DNA of 64,000 nucleotides from Dehalococcoidia bacterium (GCA_030619685.1 JAUXAX010000005.1:1-64000); one strand, 5' to 3'. Numbered from the stretch's first letter, positions 8,285 through 19,152 are shown. Notes: generated from the letters alone by a model not told the origin. Numbers and translations are program-made.

Positions 8285-10255
8285 ATGCCAGAGTTCAGAA
8301 TCGTCTCCGACTTCGGACTCACCGGCGACCAGCCCCAGGCGGTGGAGAAGCTCGTCGGGGGGCTTGAGAAGGGCTGCAAGCAGCAGACACTTCTCGGCGT
8401 GACCGGCAGCGGCAAGACGTTCACTATGGCTAACGTCATCGAGCGGGTGCAGCGCCCCACGCTGGTCCTGGTTCACAACAAGACCCTGGCGGCACAGCTC
8501 TGCTCCGAGTTCAGAGACTTCTTCCCCGAAAATGCCGCAGAGTATTTCGTCAGCTACTACGACTACTACCAGCCCGAGGCCTATATACCGCGCACCGACA
8601 CCTACATCGAGAAGGAAATCGATATCAACGAAGAGATCGACAAGCTGCGCCATGCCGCCACCCGCGCTCTCTTCATGAGACGCGATGTCGTCATCGTGGC
8701 GTCGGTATCCTGCATCTACGGCCTGGGAGCCCCGGACGAGTACTACAGCTTCGTGGTGAGCCTCTCAAAGGGGGAGAAACGGAACAGGGACCGTCTCGTC
8801 CGCCAGTTGGTCGACATGCAGTACGAGCGAAACGATGTGGACTTCACCCGCGGACGGTTCCGCATCCGGGGCGATACCCTGGAGATACAGCCCGCCTACG
8901 AGGAGCTGGCGCTGCGCATCCAGTTCTGGGGCGATGAGGTAGAGCGCATCCTGGAAATCGACCCGCTCACCGGGGAGCTGCTTGCCGAGCGAGAGCAGAT
9001 AGATATATACCCCGCCAAGCACTTCGTAACCTCCTACGACAAGCTCATGGCTGCCATCGAGGACATAAAGGTCGAGCTAGAGGAGCGAGTCACCGAGCTA
9101 AAGGGCCTGGGCAAGCTGCTCGAGGCCCAGCGGCTTGAGGACCGCACCAACTACGACATCGAGATGCTACGGGAGTCGGGCTATTGCACCGGGGTTGAGA
9201 ACTACTCCCGCCATCTCGCCCGCCGTCCCCCGGGGAGCCGGCCGTGGACGCTTCTGGACTACTTCCCCGATGATTTCCTGCTCTTCGTCGATGAGTCACA
9301 TATGAGCCTTCCACAGGTTAGAGGCATGTACCATGGAGACCGCTCCCGCAAGGAGACCCTTGTGGAGTACGGCTTTCGCCTCCCCTCGGCTCTGGACAAC
9401 CGGCCGCTGAACTTCGATGAGTTCGAAGGTCACATCAATCAGGCTATCTATGTCTCGGCAACACCAGGCCCCTATGAATATCAACACAGCGCCCAGGTAG
9501 TGGAGCAGGTGGTTCGCCCCACTGGGCTCATCGACCCCACCGTTGAGATCAAGCCTACCCGGGGACAGATCGACGACCTCCTCGATCAAATCAAGACCCG
9601 AACCGACCGTGGCGAGCGCTGCCTGGTCACCACCCTGACCAAGAGAATGGCTGAGCAGCTTGCCGATTACCTCAGGGAGATGGAGATAAAGACCCATTAC
9701 CTGCACTCGGAGATTGACACTCTGGAGCGAGTAGAGATACTACGTGACCTCCGACTCGGCGTCTACGATGTGGTGGTGGGTATTAACCTCCTCCGCGAGG
9801 GATTGGACCTGCCCGAGGTAAGCCTGGTTGCCATCCTCGATGCCGACAAAGAGGGATTCTTGAGGTCAGAGGGCGCGCTCATCCAGACCATGGGCCGTGC
9901 TGCTCGTCACATCGAGGGGCATGTTATGATGTACGCCGATACGGTCACCGAGTCCATGCGCCGCGCCATAGACGAGACCAACCGCCGTCGCAAGATTCAG
10001 TTAGCCTATAACCAGGAGCACGGCATCACACCGCAGGGCATCAGGAAAGCGATCAAGGGCATCACGGATCAACTCAAGGCAGTAGCCGAGACCCGCGCCC
10101 AGTACACCGTGGCAACGGATATGCCCAAGGACGAGATCACGCGCCTGATCAAGAATCTGGAGTCGCAAATGAAGACTGCCGCCAGGAACCTTGAGTACGA
10201 GAAGGCAGCCCTTATCAGGGACCAGATTCTAGACCTCAGAAAAGAACTAGTTTAG
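8285..10255 (+). CDS. uvrB: UvrABC system protein B
   Basis: 656 residues, a normal UvrB length. The Walker A motif GVTGSGKT lies at residues 38-45. The beta-hairpin region is [13 protein letters not shown], the DEAD-like box is VDESH, and the helicase motifs SATP and [14 protein letters not shown] are present, with QTMGRAARH for motif VI. The C-terminal UvrC-binding UVR domain is present ([19 protein letters not shown]). UvrB opens DNA at lesions found by UvrA and recruits UvrC in nucleotide excision repair. It starts two bases after the TPR gene. uvrA and uvrC are not in the window. Confidence 0.98.
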   Translation: MPEFRIVSDFGLTGDQPQAVEKLVGGLEKGCKQQTLLGVTGSGKTFTMANVIERVQRPTLVLVHNKTLAAQLCSEFRDFFPENAAEYFVSYYDYYQPEAYIPRTDTYIEKEIDINEEIDKLRHAATRALFMRRDVVIVASVSCIYGLGAPDEYYSFVVSLSKGEKRNRDRLVRQLVDMQYERNDVDFTRGRFRIRGDTLEIQPAYEELALRIQFWGDEVERILEIDPLTGELLAEREQIDIYPAKHFVTSYDKLMAAIEDIKVELEERVTELKGLGKLLEAQRLEDRTNYDIEMLRESGYCTGVENYSRHLARRPPGSRPWTLLDYFPDDFLLFVDESHMSLPQVRGMYHGDRSRKETLVEYGFRLPSALDNRPLNFDEFEGHINQAIYVSATPGPYEYQHSAQVVEQVVRPTGLIDPTVEIKPTRGQIDDLLDQIKTRTDRGERCLVTTLTKRMAEQLADYLREMEIKTHYLHSEIDTLERVEILRDLRLGVYDVVVGINLLREGLDLPEVSLVAILDADKEGFLRSEGALIQTMGRAARHIEGHVMMYADTVTESMRRAIDETNRRRKIQLAYNQEHGITPQGIRKAIKGITDQLKAVAETRAQYTVATDMPKDEITRLIKNLESQMKTAARNLEYEKAALIRDQILDLRKELV

Positions 10256-10262
10256 CATTATG

Positions 10263-10368
10263 GTTAACCGCAGAATTCACTCTGACCTCTCCCGTTCGGC
10301 TGAGCTAACGGCCGAACCCTTCGGGGGGAGGAGCCGGTGTGAGGATTTTCGCAAGATACTATAATTGG
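10263..10368 (+). repeat. Intergenic repeat, GTTAACC...GATACTATA family, copy 1
   Basis: This element begins GTTAACCGCAGAA and ends GATTTTCGCAAGATACTATA. A second copy at 15751-15873 shares both ends and a C-rich/G-rich stem in the middle. In this copy the G-rich strand (GGGGGGAGGAG) provides a strong Shine-Dalgarno for the GTG at 10339. Confidence 0.6.
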
Positions 10369-10536
10369 ATGGGGTCTGGCGATTTGGAAAAGGAAGAGAC
10401 CAAACAGGAACGCCGCGAGGAGAAGCTGCGGAAGCGGAGAGAGGGGATGCTCCAGCACGGCCGCAGCCTGGTTCGAGTATACAAGGACGCCATCCTCAAG
10501 CGAGTCAGGCAAGTGCGCAGAAAAGGAGCTGGTTGA
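10339..10536 (+). CDS. Small basic helical protein (unknown)
   Basis: 65 residues, extremely charged, with a run of Arg/Lys/Glu (ETKQERREEKLRKRREG) and a basic tail (ILKRVRQVRRKGAG). It looks like a nucleic-acid-binding or coiled helical peptide; I do not recognise the family. The GTG start follows GGGGGGAGGAG, which belongs to the intergenic repeat. ATG 10369 is an alternative without a ribosome site. The stop overlaps the TTG start of the deacetylase-like gene (TTGA), a sign of translational coupling. Confidence 0.6.
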   Translation: MRIFARYYNWMGSGDLEKEETKQERREEKLRKRREGMLQHGRSLVRVYKDAILKRVRQVRRKGAG

Positions 10537-11354
10537 AAAAAACAGGGATATTCTTTCTCTATCTTATCGGCGAAAGGCTCAGCGATTTCCCCCAGGGACT
10601 AGAGGGCATATTGGATAAGCCTAACATCAGCTTTTATGAAGCTTTCTACGAAGTGACGCCAACCCCCGAAGAGCTGCTGCTAAAGGTCCATTCGCCCCAG
10701 ATGATAGAGGGGGTGAAACAGACTATCTATTACGAGACAGCCCTGTACTCAACTGGCGGCACAGTCCAGGCTGCTGAGAGGATCTGGCGCCAGGAGATAG
10801 ATAACGCCTTCGTTTTCACCGGAAGCGGCGACCACCACGCAGGCAGAGACTATTTCGGCGGAGGCTGCCATTTCAACGGCGCTGCCTTAGCCATAGCGAA
10901 CCTGAAGGAACAATTCGGGGCGAGGAGATTCGCCATCCTCGACACCGATTCCCATCACGGCGACGGCACCAGAGACATATTCAGGGACGACGAGGATGTC
11001 CTCCACGTCTGCCTTTGCAACCAGAACCAGGACAACGGCACCAACGTCGACATCGCAATCCCCTACTCGATATCCGACGAGGAATACCTCTCCAGGCTGG
11101 AGGCCGCATTTGCCCCCCGCGTCACCGCATTCAAACCGGAAATCATCTTCTGGGAATTCGGATATGACGCCACCAGCGGTGATTACGGCAGTAAGGGACT
11201 CTCCCCTGACTGCCACCCGAAGATAGCCAGAATCGTGACTCGAGCAGCGGAGGATGTTTGTCAGGGGAGGATGGTAGCCATACTCTGCGGGGGCAGCAGA
11301 CGCGATATAGCCCGCTACTGCATCCCTAAGATAATAACCTGCCAGGCGGAGTAA
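10533..11354 (+). CDS. Divergent histone-deacetylase/acetylpolyamine amidohydrolase-like protein
   Basis: About 273 residues from a TTG that overlaps the previous stop and has AGGAG four bases upstream. HDAC-fold landmarks are visible: SGDHHAGRDYFGGGCHFNG (histidine pair at 101-102), DTDSHHGDGTRDIF (zinc ligands expected at Asp139 and His141), FGYDATSGDYG for the third zinc ligand region, and CGGSRRDIARYC near the end. The family removes acetyl groups from lysines or polyamines with a zinc-bound water. The protein is shorter than the usual 310-370 residues, and the GFCFNN and EGGY motifs are altered, so the substrate cannot be guessed. Confidence 0.8.
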   Translation: MKKTGIFFLYLIGERLSDFPQGLEGILDKPNISFYEAFYEVTPTPEELLLKVHSPQMIEGVKQTIYYETALYSTGGTVQAAERIWRQEIDNAFVFTGSGDHHAGRDYFGGGCHFNGAALAIANLKEQFGARRFAILDTDSHHGDGTRDIFRDDEDVLHVCLCNQNQDNGTNVDIAIPYSISDEEYLSRLEAAFAPRVTAFKPEIIFWEFGYDATSGDYGSKGLSPDCHPKIARIVTRAAEDVCQGRMVAILCGGSRRDIARYCIPKIITCQAE

Positions 11355-11368
11355 CATTCACCCTCGTA

Positions 11369-11430
11369 CTTCGACAAGCCTGTCCTGAGCGGAGCCGAAG
11401 GGAGCGAAGCCGAAGGGCTCAGGACAAGCT
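11369..11430 (+). repeat. Palindromic CTTCGACAAGC...GCTCAGGACAAGC element
   Basis: CTTCGACAAGCCTGTCCTGA and GC are followed, 26 bases later, by GCTCAGGACAAGC, forming an imperfect hairpin with an internal direct repeat AGCCGAAGGG. Related sequences occur at 875-898 and 36216-36300. It lies between the deacetylase-like gene and the atp promoter. Confidence 0.75.
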
Positions 11431-11517
11431 CTAACCTCTCCCTTCACGGCTCACGCGCAACTTCTTAGCGAGTTTTATATGACAGAGGCCGCGGGTTGCG
11501 GGGTGACACCTCCAGAG

Positions 11518-11547
11518 TTGAGCCCTATCTCCAACATGTGATATAAT
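11518..11547 (+). promoter_or_regulatory. Promoter of the atp operon
   Basis: A perfect -10 TATAAT (11542-11547) with an extended TGA in front is preceded by TTGAGC 18 bases upstream. The expected start near 11554 leaves only about 12 bases before the first ATG. Confidence 0.75.
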
Positions 11548-11565
11548 CCTCAAGGCTTGGGAGCT

Positions 11566-11808
11566 ATGGGGAGAAGGTGGGCGGACGTAACCAGATTTGT
11601 AGGAATTGGGTGGTACATCGCTGTCTGTATACTCCTTGGGGTGTTGGGAGGACGCTGGCTGGGACAAAAGCTGGATGGCAGCGGCACCGAGGCTATATTC
11701 ATTATTCTCGGATTATGCTTGGGGTTGGCAGTAGCCTTCTTCGGAGTGTATCGTATGCTCAGGCCGATTATGTCAGAGAAGCAAAACAACGGCAAGGGAA
11801 ATAACTAG
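11566..11808 (+). CDS. ATP synthase accessory protein AtpZ/AtpI-like
   Basis: 80 residues with two transmembrane helices (GIGWYIAVCILLGVLGGRWL and AIFIILGLCLGLAVAFFGVY), matching the AtpZ/AtpQ-like F0F1-ATPase subunit family (PF09527) that heads many atp operons and aids assembly of the membrane sector. ATG 11566 is preferred; TTG 11557 is an in-frame alternative. The operon promoter lies just upstream. The stop overlaps the atpB GTG by one base. Confidence 0.85.
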   Translation: MGRRWADVTRFVGIGWYIAVCILLGVLGGRWLGQKLDGSGTEAIFIILGLCLGLAVAFFGVYRMLRPIMSEKQNNGKGNN

Positions 11809-12770
11809 TGCCCAAACTAGGTCTCAAGAGCAAGGTAGCAATTGGCATCTTTGCTGCTCTTCTACTAATGATAATTGGGGGCCTCTTTTTCCCCGCCCCC
11901 CGACCAGAGATCCACCTCTCTGCCAACTATGGTGGTGAATCACCCGAGCCCTTCTACAGACTGGGCCCCATCTATGTCACCAATACTCTCATCGCCTCGT
12001 GGATCAGCATCTTGGCGCTGATAGGCTTTTTCTATTTCGCTACCCGCAAGATGAAGCTTGTTCCCAGGGGCTTGCAGAACCTTGCAGAGACAGTTCTCGA
12101 GATGCTGCTCGGTTTTGTGGAAGGAGTAGCGGGTAAGGAAAACGGGCGTAGATTCTTCCCTGTCATAGCCACCATCTTTCTGTTTGTGATTATGAATGCC
12201 TGGATGGGGCTCCTGCCGATATTCAATGTCATAGGCACAGGGCACATAGGAACCTCCGACACCCTCTTCTGGGGGGAGTATAGTGGGTTCATAGTAAAAA
12301 CGGCTCTATTCCGACCGGCCAATACCGACATCAATGTCCCTCTTATGCTGGCGCTGGTCTCGTTCATCTTCGTGGAGTATTGGGGAATCACCTCTGTCGG
12401 CTTTCGCCACTATGCAGGCAAGTTCTTTAGATATGGGCAGTTGTTCCAGGGGCTGAGGCAGCTCATAAGGGGCCGGATCAAGTCCGCGGTGGGTGTACTC
12501 TTCTACGGCGCTATAGATGTCTTCGTTGGCGTTCTTGAGCTGGTCAGTGAATTGGTGCGCATCGTCAGCTTCACCTTCCGTCTCTTCGGCAACATGACAG
12601 CAGGAGAGGTACTGCTGCTCATGATGGCCTTTCTCATTCCCGTTGTAGTTGCCGTGCCCTTCTACGGCTTGGAGATGATCCTGGGCTTTATCCAGGCGCT
12701 CATCTTCGCTGGATTGACCCTGGTCTTCGCCACCGTGGCAGTTACCCCTCATCACGCCGATCCTGAATAA
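11808..12770 (+). CDS. atpB: ATP synthase subunit a
   Basis: 320 residues from a GTG overlapping the previous TAG. It is the proton-channel subunit of Fo. The essential arginine lies in SELVRIVSFTFRLFGNMTAGE, followed by the final helix GFIQALIFAGLTLVFATVAV. An N-terminal helix and a periplasmic segment with PEIHLSANYGGES precede the core. An insertion of about 25 residues before the essential helix (FQGLRQLIRGRIKSAVGVLF) makes it longer than the usual 250-290 residues. It is followed by atpE after 23 bases. Confidence 0.95.
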   Translation: MPKLGLKSKVAIGIFAALLLMIIGGLFFPAPRPEIHLSANYGGESPEPFYRLGPIYVTNTLIASWISILALIGFFYFATRKMKLVPRGLQNLAETVLEMLLGFVEGVAGKENGRRFFPVIATIFLFVIMNAWMGLLPIFNVIGTGHIGTSDTLFWGEYSGFIVKTALFRPANTDINVPLMLALVSFIFVEYWGITSVGFRHYAGKFFRYGQLFQGLRQLIRGRIKSAVGVLFYGAIDVFVGVLELVSELVRIVSFTFRLFGNMTAGEVLLLMMAFLIPVVVAVPFYGLEMILGFIQALIFAGLTLVFATVAVTPHHADPE

Positions 12771-12793
12771 AGAATCCTGAAGGAGGTTAAGGA

Positions 12794-13021
12794 ATGGACG
12801 CAGAAGCTATGAAGATGCTAGGTGCAGGACTGGCTATGGGCCTGGGTGCCTTGGGGCCGGCGCTCGGGATTGGGATTTTGGGATTTGGAGCCATGCAGGC
12901 GCTGGGGCGCAACCCCGAGGCCAGGGGAGCGATCATGACCAACATGATCCTGGCTATCGCCTTCGCTGAAGCCATCGGGATTTATTGTCTGATCGTAGCC
13001 ATCATCCTTGGTATGCTATAA
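12794..13021 (+). CDS. atpE: ATP synthase subunit c
   Basis: 75 residues in two helices joined by the polar loop RNPEA (39-43). The proton-binding carboxylate is Glu59 in AFAEAIGIYCL. The residue after Glu59 is Ala rather than Ser/Thr, and the first helix has Ile where sodium-type rings carry Gln, so the ring is probably proton-driven. The ribosome site is AGGAGGTTAAGG. These c subunits form the rotating ring in the membrane. Confidence 0.96.
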   Translation: MDAEAMKMLGAGLAMGLGALGPALGIGILGFGAMQALGRNPEARGAIMTNMILAIAFAEAIGIYCLIVAIILGML

Positions 13022-13091
13022 GCAGAGCGCGTCACTGTGACATTTGCAAAAGAGGCAGCTATTCCCTAGGTTATTCGAAGGGAGTTCCATA

Positions 13092-13664
13092 ATGAGGCAG
13101 CGCATTGGTCTCGCCATCATGATTATCTCGCTCCCGCTGCTGCTTAGCGGTTGTGCTGCTATGGGCGAACTCGGCATGAACTGGCACGGCCTGCTGGGGC
13201 AGTTCATAAGCTTCGCCATACTGCTAGCAGTTCTCGCGTTTTTCGCCTATAAGCCCATCACCAGGATGCTCGACGAGCGCTCCCAGCGGATTAAGGAAAG
13301 CATGGATCAGGCCGACTTCATCAAGCAAGAGACAGCGAGAACCGAAAAAATGGTGCAAGAGCAGCTAGCAGAGGCGCGTAAGCAGGGCCAAGACGTAGTG
13401 GCTCAAGCACAAGAGATCGGGGAGCGGCTCAAAGAGGAAGCACGGCAGCAGGCAAGACAGGACGCCGAGGCCATTGTCACCAGGGCTCGGAGCGAAATTC
13501 AAGCGGAGAGCGAGGAGGCTATGGCCCAACTGCGCAAAGAATTCGTTGAGGTAGCCATTCAGGCTGCAGAGAAGGTGATCAACAGGGCCCTGGATAGGGA
13601 AGCCCATCGGCAGCTTATCGAAGAAACGTTGGAAGAAAGCACCGATTTAAAGAAGGAGGGTTAG
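13092..13664 (+). CDS. atpF: ATP synthase subunit b, with an N-terminal lipobox
   Basis: 190 residues starting at ATG 13092 behind GAAGGGAG. After a short signal-like helix comes LLLSGC (Cys21), which fits a lipoprotein processing site. The usual b-subunit membrane helix (QFISFAILLAVLAFFAYKPI) and long coiled coil (ERSQRIKESMDQADFIKQE onward to about 180) follow. Subunit b is the peripheral stalk tethering F1 to Fo. A lipid-anchored b subunit is known in some mycoplasmas but is not the norm. The stop overlaps the atpH GTG by one base. Confidence 0.95.
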   Translation: MRQRIGLAIMIISLPLLLSGCAAMGELGMNWHGLLGQFISFAILLAVLAFFAYKPITRMLDERSQRIKESMDQADFIKQETARTEKMVQEQLAEARKQGQDVVAQAQEIGERLKEEARQQARQDAEAIVTRARSEIQAESEEAMAQLRKEFVEVAIQAAEKVINRALDREAHRQLIEETLEESTDLKKEG

Positions 13665-14200
13665 TGGCAAGAGTCGCTTCTGCCAAGCGGCACGCACAGG
13701 CGGTATTCCAGCTCGCCCTGGATAGCAACGAGGTGGAGTTGTGGCGATCCCAACTGAAGACCATTGCCGCCACCTTAGGCGATCCCCAGCTAGCAACGAT
13801 TCTAGAAAATCCCAGGATCCACCTCAGCGACAAGGTACAGCTAATAAGTAAATGCCTTCCCGAGCTCAACGAGCTTGCTCTGAACTTCGCCTACCTGTTA
13901 GTGGCAAAGCAGAGGATGAGCATATTAGACCAGATAGTAGCTGAATACGAACGCATGGCCGATGCCCACCAGGGTCTGGAGCATGCGGAGGTGACCGCCG
14001 CTATTCCTCTCGATGAGGAAGACAAAGAGAAGCTGGCCAGGCGTCTGGCTACGATGACCGGGAAGCAAATAGTGCTCGCCGCTGATGTCGATCCCGCTAT
14101 CATTGGCGGCTTCGTCGCCAGGGTCGGCGATAAGCTAATCGATGGCAGCACCAGGGCAAGGCTCGAGGCCCTCAAGCAGAAACTGGTCCAAGCAACATAG
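13664..14200 (+). CDS. atpH: ATP synthase subunit delta
   Basis: 178 residues from a GTG that overlaps the atpF stop, with AAGGAGGG upstream. It has the OSCP/delta fold: an N-terminal helical bundle (SAKRHAQAVFQLALD) and the conserved C-terminal ending VDPAIIGGFVARVGDKLIDGS. Delta caps the alpha3beta3 head and binds the b stalk. atpA follows after 40 bases. Confidence 0.95.
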   Translation: MARVASAKRHAQAVFQLALDSNEVELWRSQLKTIAATLGDPQLATILENPRIHLSDKVQLISKCLPELNELALNFAYLLVAKQRMSILDQIVAEYERMADAHQGLEHAEVTAAIPLDEEDKEKLARRLATMTGKQIVLAADVDPAIIGGFVARVGDKLIDGSTRARLEALKQKLVQAT

Positions 14201-14240
14201 GTGAGGAACTCGGTAAAGCACGAGAGAAGGAGTAGAAGAG

Positions 14241-15755
14241 ATGGCACGAGCTCAAGATATCGCTCACGTTATCAGGCAGCAGATAGAGCAGTTCGGCACT
14301 ATGGTGACGGCAATTGACGTGGGCACTGTGGTCGAGGTGGGCGATGGCATCGCCCATATTCACGGGCTCGCTGGAGTCAAATACAACGAGTTGCTCGAAT
14401 TCCCCCATGGAGTAATAGGGCTAGCGCTCAACCTTGAGGAGGACAGCGTCGGCGCCATCCTACTCGGCGAGTATTCCGAGATCAAAGAGGGCGATGAGGT
14501 AAGATGCACCGGGCGAATCGTAGAGGTGCCGGTGGGTGACGGACTCATTGGTCGGGTGGTGAACGCATTGGGCCAATCCATCGATGGCAAGGGGCCGATC
14601 AATTACCAGAAAACCCTCCCCGTAGAACGGGTAGCACCCAATGTGGTGCTCCGCACGTCGGTAGATACACCGGTGCAAACCGGCATCAAGGCTATCGACA
14701 GCATGATTCCCATTGGGAGAGGGCAAAGAGAGCTAATCATCGGCGACCGCTCCACTGGAAAAACCGTTATCGCCATCGATACCATTATCAACCAAAAAGG
14801 CGGTGACCTTATCTGCATCTATGTGGCCATCGGGCAGAAATCCTCCAAGGTGGCACAGACAGTGGCGACACTGGAGAACTACGGAGCCATGGAGCATACC
14901 ATCGTGGTTTCGGCCAACGCCTCCGACCCCGCCGCCTTGCAGTATCTGGCACCCTACGCAGGCTGTGCGATGGGCGAGGAGTTTATGGAGCAAGGGCGCG
15001 ACGCCCTGATCATCTACGATGATCTCTCCAAGCATGCCTGGGCGTATCGGCAGATCTCGCTGCTCCTGCGCCGTCCTGCAGGACGTGAGGCTTATCCCGG
15101 AGACGTCTTTTACCTTCATTCACGCCTTCTTGAGAGGGCGGCAAAATATAATGCCGACCACGGCGGTGGCTCGCTGACCGCCCTGCCCATCATCGAGACC
15201 CAGGCCGCCGACATCTCAGCCTATATTCCGACTAACGTCATCTCCATCACCGACGGCCAGATCTACCTGGAAACCGACCTGTTCAATGCCGGAATAAGGC
15301 CTGCGATGAATGTCGGACTCTCTGTATCACGGGTTGGAGGCTCTGCTCAGACTAAGGCTATGAAGAAGGTGACGGGCAGGCTTCGCCTCGACCTCGCCCA
15401 GTATCGAGAGATGTCGACTTTTGCCCAGTTCGGCACCGCCGATCTGGACAGAGCAACAAGAGCGCAGCTTGAGCTGGGGCAACGAATTACAGAGGTGCTC
15501 AAGCAGACGCAGTATGCACCCGTGCCCCTGGAGAAGCAGGTGATGCTTCTCTACGCGGTAACCAATGGCTATCTCGACGATGTCCCCGTGAATAGCGTCA
15601 GCTCCACCGAGCATGAGTTCCATAGGTTTATGGAGACCAATCACCCCGAGATAGGCAAGGCTATCGCTTCGGAGAAGGATCTGAGCGGTGATACCGAGGA
15701 GGCGTTGAAGAAGGCCATCACCGAGTTCAAACAGACAGTGTCCCATAATAGTTAA
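14241..15755 (+). CDS. atpA: ATP synthase subunit alpha
   Basis: 504 residues, standard length. Visible motifs are the Walker A GDRSTGKT, the alpha-type [39 protein letters not shown] and the arginine-finger region [20 protein letters not shown]. It forms the non-catalytic nucleotide-binding part of F1. The stop codon lies inside the GTTAACC that opens the next intergenic repeat. Confidence 0.98.
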   Translation: MARAQDIAHVIRQQIEQFGTMVTAIDVGTVVEVGDGIAHIHGLAGVKYNELLEFPHGVIGLALNLEEDSVGAILLGEYSEIKEGDEVRCTGRIVEVPVGDGLIGRVVNALGQSIDGKGPINYQKTLPVERVAPNVVLRTSVDTPVQTGIKAIDSMIPIGRGQRELIIGDRSTGKTVIAIDTIINQKGGDLICIYVAIGQKSSKVAQTVATLENYGAMEHTIVVSANASDPAALQYLAPYAGCAMGEEFMEQGRDALIIYDDLSKHAWAYRQISLLLRRPAGREAYPGDVFYLHSRLLERAAKYNADHGGGSLTALPIIETQAADISAYIPTNVISITDGQIYLETDLFNAGIRPAMNVGLSVSRVGGSAQTKAMKKVTGRLRLDLAQYREMSTFAQFGTADLDRATRAQLELGQRITEVLKQTQYAPVPLEKQVMLLYAVTNGYLDDVPVNSVSSTEHEFHRFMETNHPEIGKAIASEKDLSGDTEEALKKAITEFKQTVSHNS

Positions 15756-15873
15756 CCACAGAACTCCTTGCAATTCTCCCTCCCCCTTCGGGCTGAGCCT
15801 GAGGACGAAGCCTGGCGGGAGGGAGTTAGAGGGAGAGGGATTTTGGGGATATTATGCGAGATACTATAGTAGT
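15751..15873 (+). repeat. Intergenic repeat, GTTAACC...GATACTATA family, copy 2
   Basis: It lies between atpA and atpG. It starts GTTAACCACAGAA, contains a stem CTCCCTCCC / GGGAGGGAG around a CTTCGGGCTGAGCC loop region, and ends GGGATTTT...GCGAGATACTATAG. The same ends flank a different stem at 10263-10368. It could modulate atp mRNA stability. Confidence 0.6.
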
Positions 15874-15896
15874 TAGTGTGAAGAAGGTTTAAATAA

Positions 15897-16754
15897 ATGA
15901 TCCCTATCCGTGTCATCCGCCGCCGCATCCGCTCCATCCAGAGCACGGCCAAGATCACCAGAGCCATGGAGATGATCGCTGCCTCCAAGATGAGACGGGC
16001 CCAACTCCGGGTGCTGGCAGCACGCCCCTATGCGGAAAAGATGCATGAGGTTGTAGCCCACCTTGCTGCCCAGGCCGAACCAGGTGAGGAGCTTCATCCG
16101 CTACTTCAACGCAGGGAGGTCAAACGCATTGGCGTTGTTCACATCGCCGCCGACCGCGGTCTTTGCGGCGGCTTGAATGCCAATGTCAACCGAATGACAG
16201 TGAACTTCATTCTCGAGAAGAGTATGCCCGCTGCCTTGATCGCCATAGGGCGGAGAGGTAGAGACTTTATGTCAAGATATGGCCAGGATATCCTTGCCGA
16301 ATTCACACAGCTTGGAGACCAGCCTTCCCTGCTTGATACCATCCCTATCTCACGCGTGGTCATCGATGATTATACGAACGAGACCATCGACCAGGTTTAC
16401 TTGGCTTATACTCAATTCATCACCACCGTCAACCAGCAGCCAATGCTCCAGGAACTTCTGCCCATCCAGCCGGCGAAGATGGAACGTCCAGAGGACCTGC
16501 AGTATATCTATGAGCCGTCGGCCCCGGCGGTCCTTGAACACCTCCTCCCCCGCTACGTCGAGATGCAAGTCTACCACGCTATATTGGAATCCATCGCCAG
16601 CGAGCAATCGGCGAGGATGGTTGCCATGCGCAATGCTACCGACAACGCCAACGACATGATTGAGGACCTGACGCTCATTCTCAACAAAGCGCGCCAGGAG
16701 CTAATTACCAATGAGCTTCTCGATATCGCCGGAGGGGCGGCAGCGCCAGTTTAG
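15897..16754 (+). CDS. atpG: ATP synthase subunit gamma
   Basis: 285 residues. The N-terminal helix IRSIQSTAKITRAMEMIAAS and the C-terminal helix MRNATDNANDMIEDLTLILN form the antiparallel shaft; the globular part contains HIAADRGLCGGLN. Gamma is the rotor of F1. The distance from atpA (141 bases) is filled by an intergenic repeat. The following gene is not an ATP synthase subunit. Confidence 0.97.
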   Translation: MIPIRVIRRRIRSIQSTAKITRAMEMIAASKMRRAQLRVLAARPYAEKMHEVVAHLAAQAEPGEELHPLLQRREVKRIGVVHIAADRGLCGGLNANVNRMTVNFILEKSMPAALIAIGRRGRDFMSRYGQDILAEFTQLGDQPSLLDTIPISRVVIDDYTNETIDQVYLAYTQFITTVNQQPMLQELLPIQPAKMERPEDLQYIYEPSAPAVLEHLLPRYVEMQVYHAILESIASEQSARMVAMRNATDNANDMIEDLTLILNKARQELITNELLDIAGGAAAPV

Positions 16755-16817
16755 GCGTTATAGACGATGAACATGCTCAAATCGTTGAAGGCGTAGTGAT
16801 CTAGTTGTAGCAATTAC

Positions 16818-17177
16818 ATGAAGTTTGGATTTGAAGACCTGGAGGTCTGGCATTTAGCTTTAGAAGTGATAGATGGGGTCTATGGCATTGCCGACAAGTT
16901 CCCGCCCATGGAGTTGTATAACCTAACTTCACAGGTGAGGAGGGCAGCTATCTCGATTTCTCTAAACATCGCTGAGGGAAGCGGAAGGCATCACAAAAGG
17001 GATTTTGCAAGATTCATTCGGCTATCTATAGGCTCGCTTTTAGAAGTGGTCGCCAGTTTGAAGATTGCAATCAGACGAAATTATCTTACGCAGGCGGAGT
17101 ACGAGATGACGGTATCTCCTCTCCTTGAAAAGCTTTACTTCAAGCTAATTGCTCTGGAGAAATCCCTGTTGGTTTGA
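16818..17177 (+). CDS. Four helix bundle protein (S23/IVS-encoded family) inside the atp operon
   Basis: 119 residues matching the TIGR02436/PF05635 four-helix-bundle family, which was first seen encoded by 23S rRNA intervening sequences. Typical markers are FEDLEVWHLALEV, LTSQVRRAAISISLNIAEG and FIRLSIGSLLEVVASLKIA. These proteins form pentamer-like bundles and are linked to mobile or diversity-generating elements; their role is unclear. It sits between atpG and atpD on the same strand, which is unusual, so it is probably a later insertion tolerated in the transcript. The ribosome site is weak. Confidence 0.9.
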   Translation: MKFGFEDLEVWHLALEVIDGVYGIADKFPPMELYNLTSQVRRAAISISLNIAEGSGRHHKRDFARFIRLSIGSLLEVVASLKIAIRRNYLTQAEYEMTVSPLLEKLYFKLIALEKSLLV

Positions 17178-18638
<1,461 letters not shown>

Positions 18639-18723
18639 TAGGGCTAGGACAATTGCGCAGGCGAGTGGCTCGACAGCGTCCTGGCATCCCATAGGGAGCA
18701 CTTGACTGTCTGAGAGCGAAATA

Positions 18724-19152
18724 ATGCCAAAAATAGGTTTTGAGATCGTAACTGCGGAGGGAGTGGTTTACTCCGACGAGGTCGATGTCGTAGTAGCACC
18801 GGGAATCGAAGGCCAACTTGCCATACTCCCAAACCACGCCCCCCTGATGACCATGCTGCAGCCCGGCGAGCTCATGGTAAGAAAAGATGGTGAAGAGCAA
18901 TCGATTTTCGTCAGCGGTGGATTTCTGGAGGTGCAGGGAAATAAGGTGACTGTGCTGGCCGACACCGCTGAGAGGGCTGAGGAGATCGACACCGCGCGCG
19001 CCGAGGAAGCGAGACTGCGCGCTGAGCAGATGATCACCATGCCCCCTTCAGAGGCAGATGGCGCTCGAGCTCAAGCAGCGCTGCTCCGCTCGTTGATGCG
19101 GATCAGGGTGGCAGAGAAAAGTAGAAAGAGAAAGCCTAGAGGTCAGCTCTGA
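18724..19152 (+). CDS. atpC: ATP synthase subunit epsilon
   Basis: 142 residues. The N-terminal beta-sandwich starts FEIVTAEGVVYSDEVDVVVA and contains GIEGQLAILPNHAPLMTMLQPGE. The C-terminal part is a helical hairpin rich in Ala, Glu and Arg (EEIDTARAEEARLRAEQM) ending in a basic tail. Epsilon joins the rotor and can inhibit ATP hydrolysis. It closes the operon and converges with rex, with about 70 bases between. Confidence 0.95.
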   Translation: MPKIGFEIVTAEGVVYSDEVDVVVAPGIEGQLAILPNHAPLMTMLQPGELMVRKDGEEQSIFVSGGFLEVQGNKVTVLADTAERAEEIDTARAEEARLRAEQMITMPPSEADGARAQAALLRSLMRIRVAEKSRKRKPRGQL

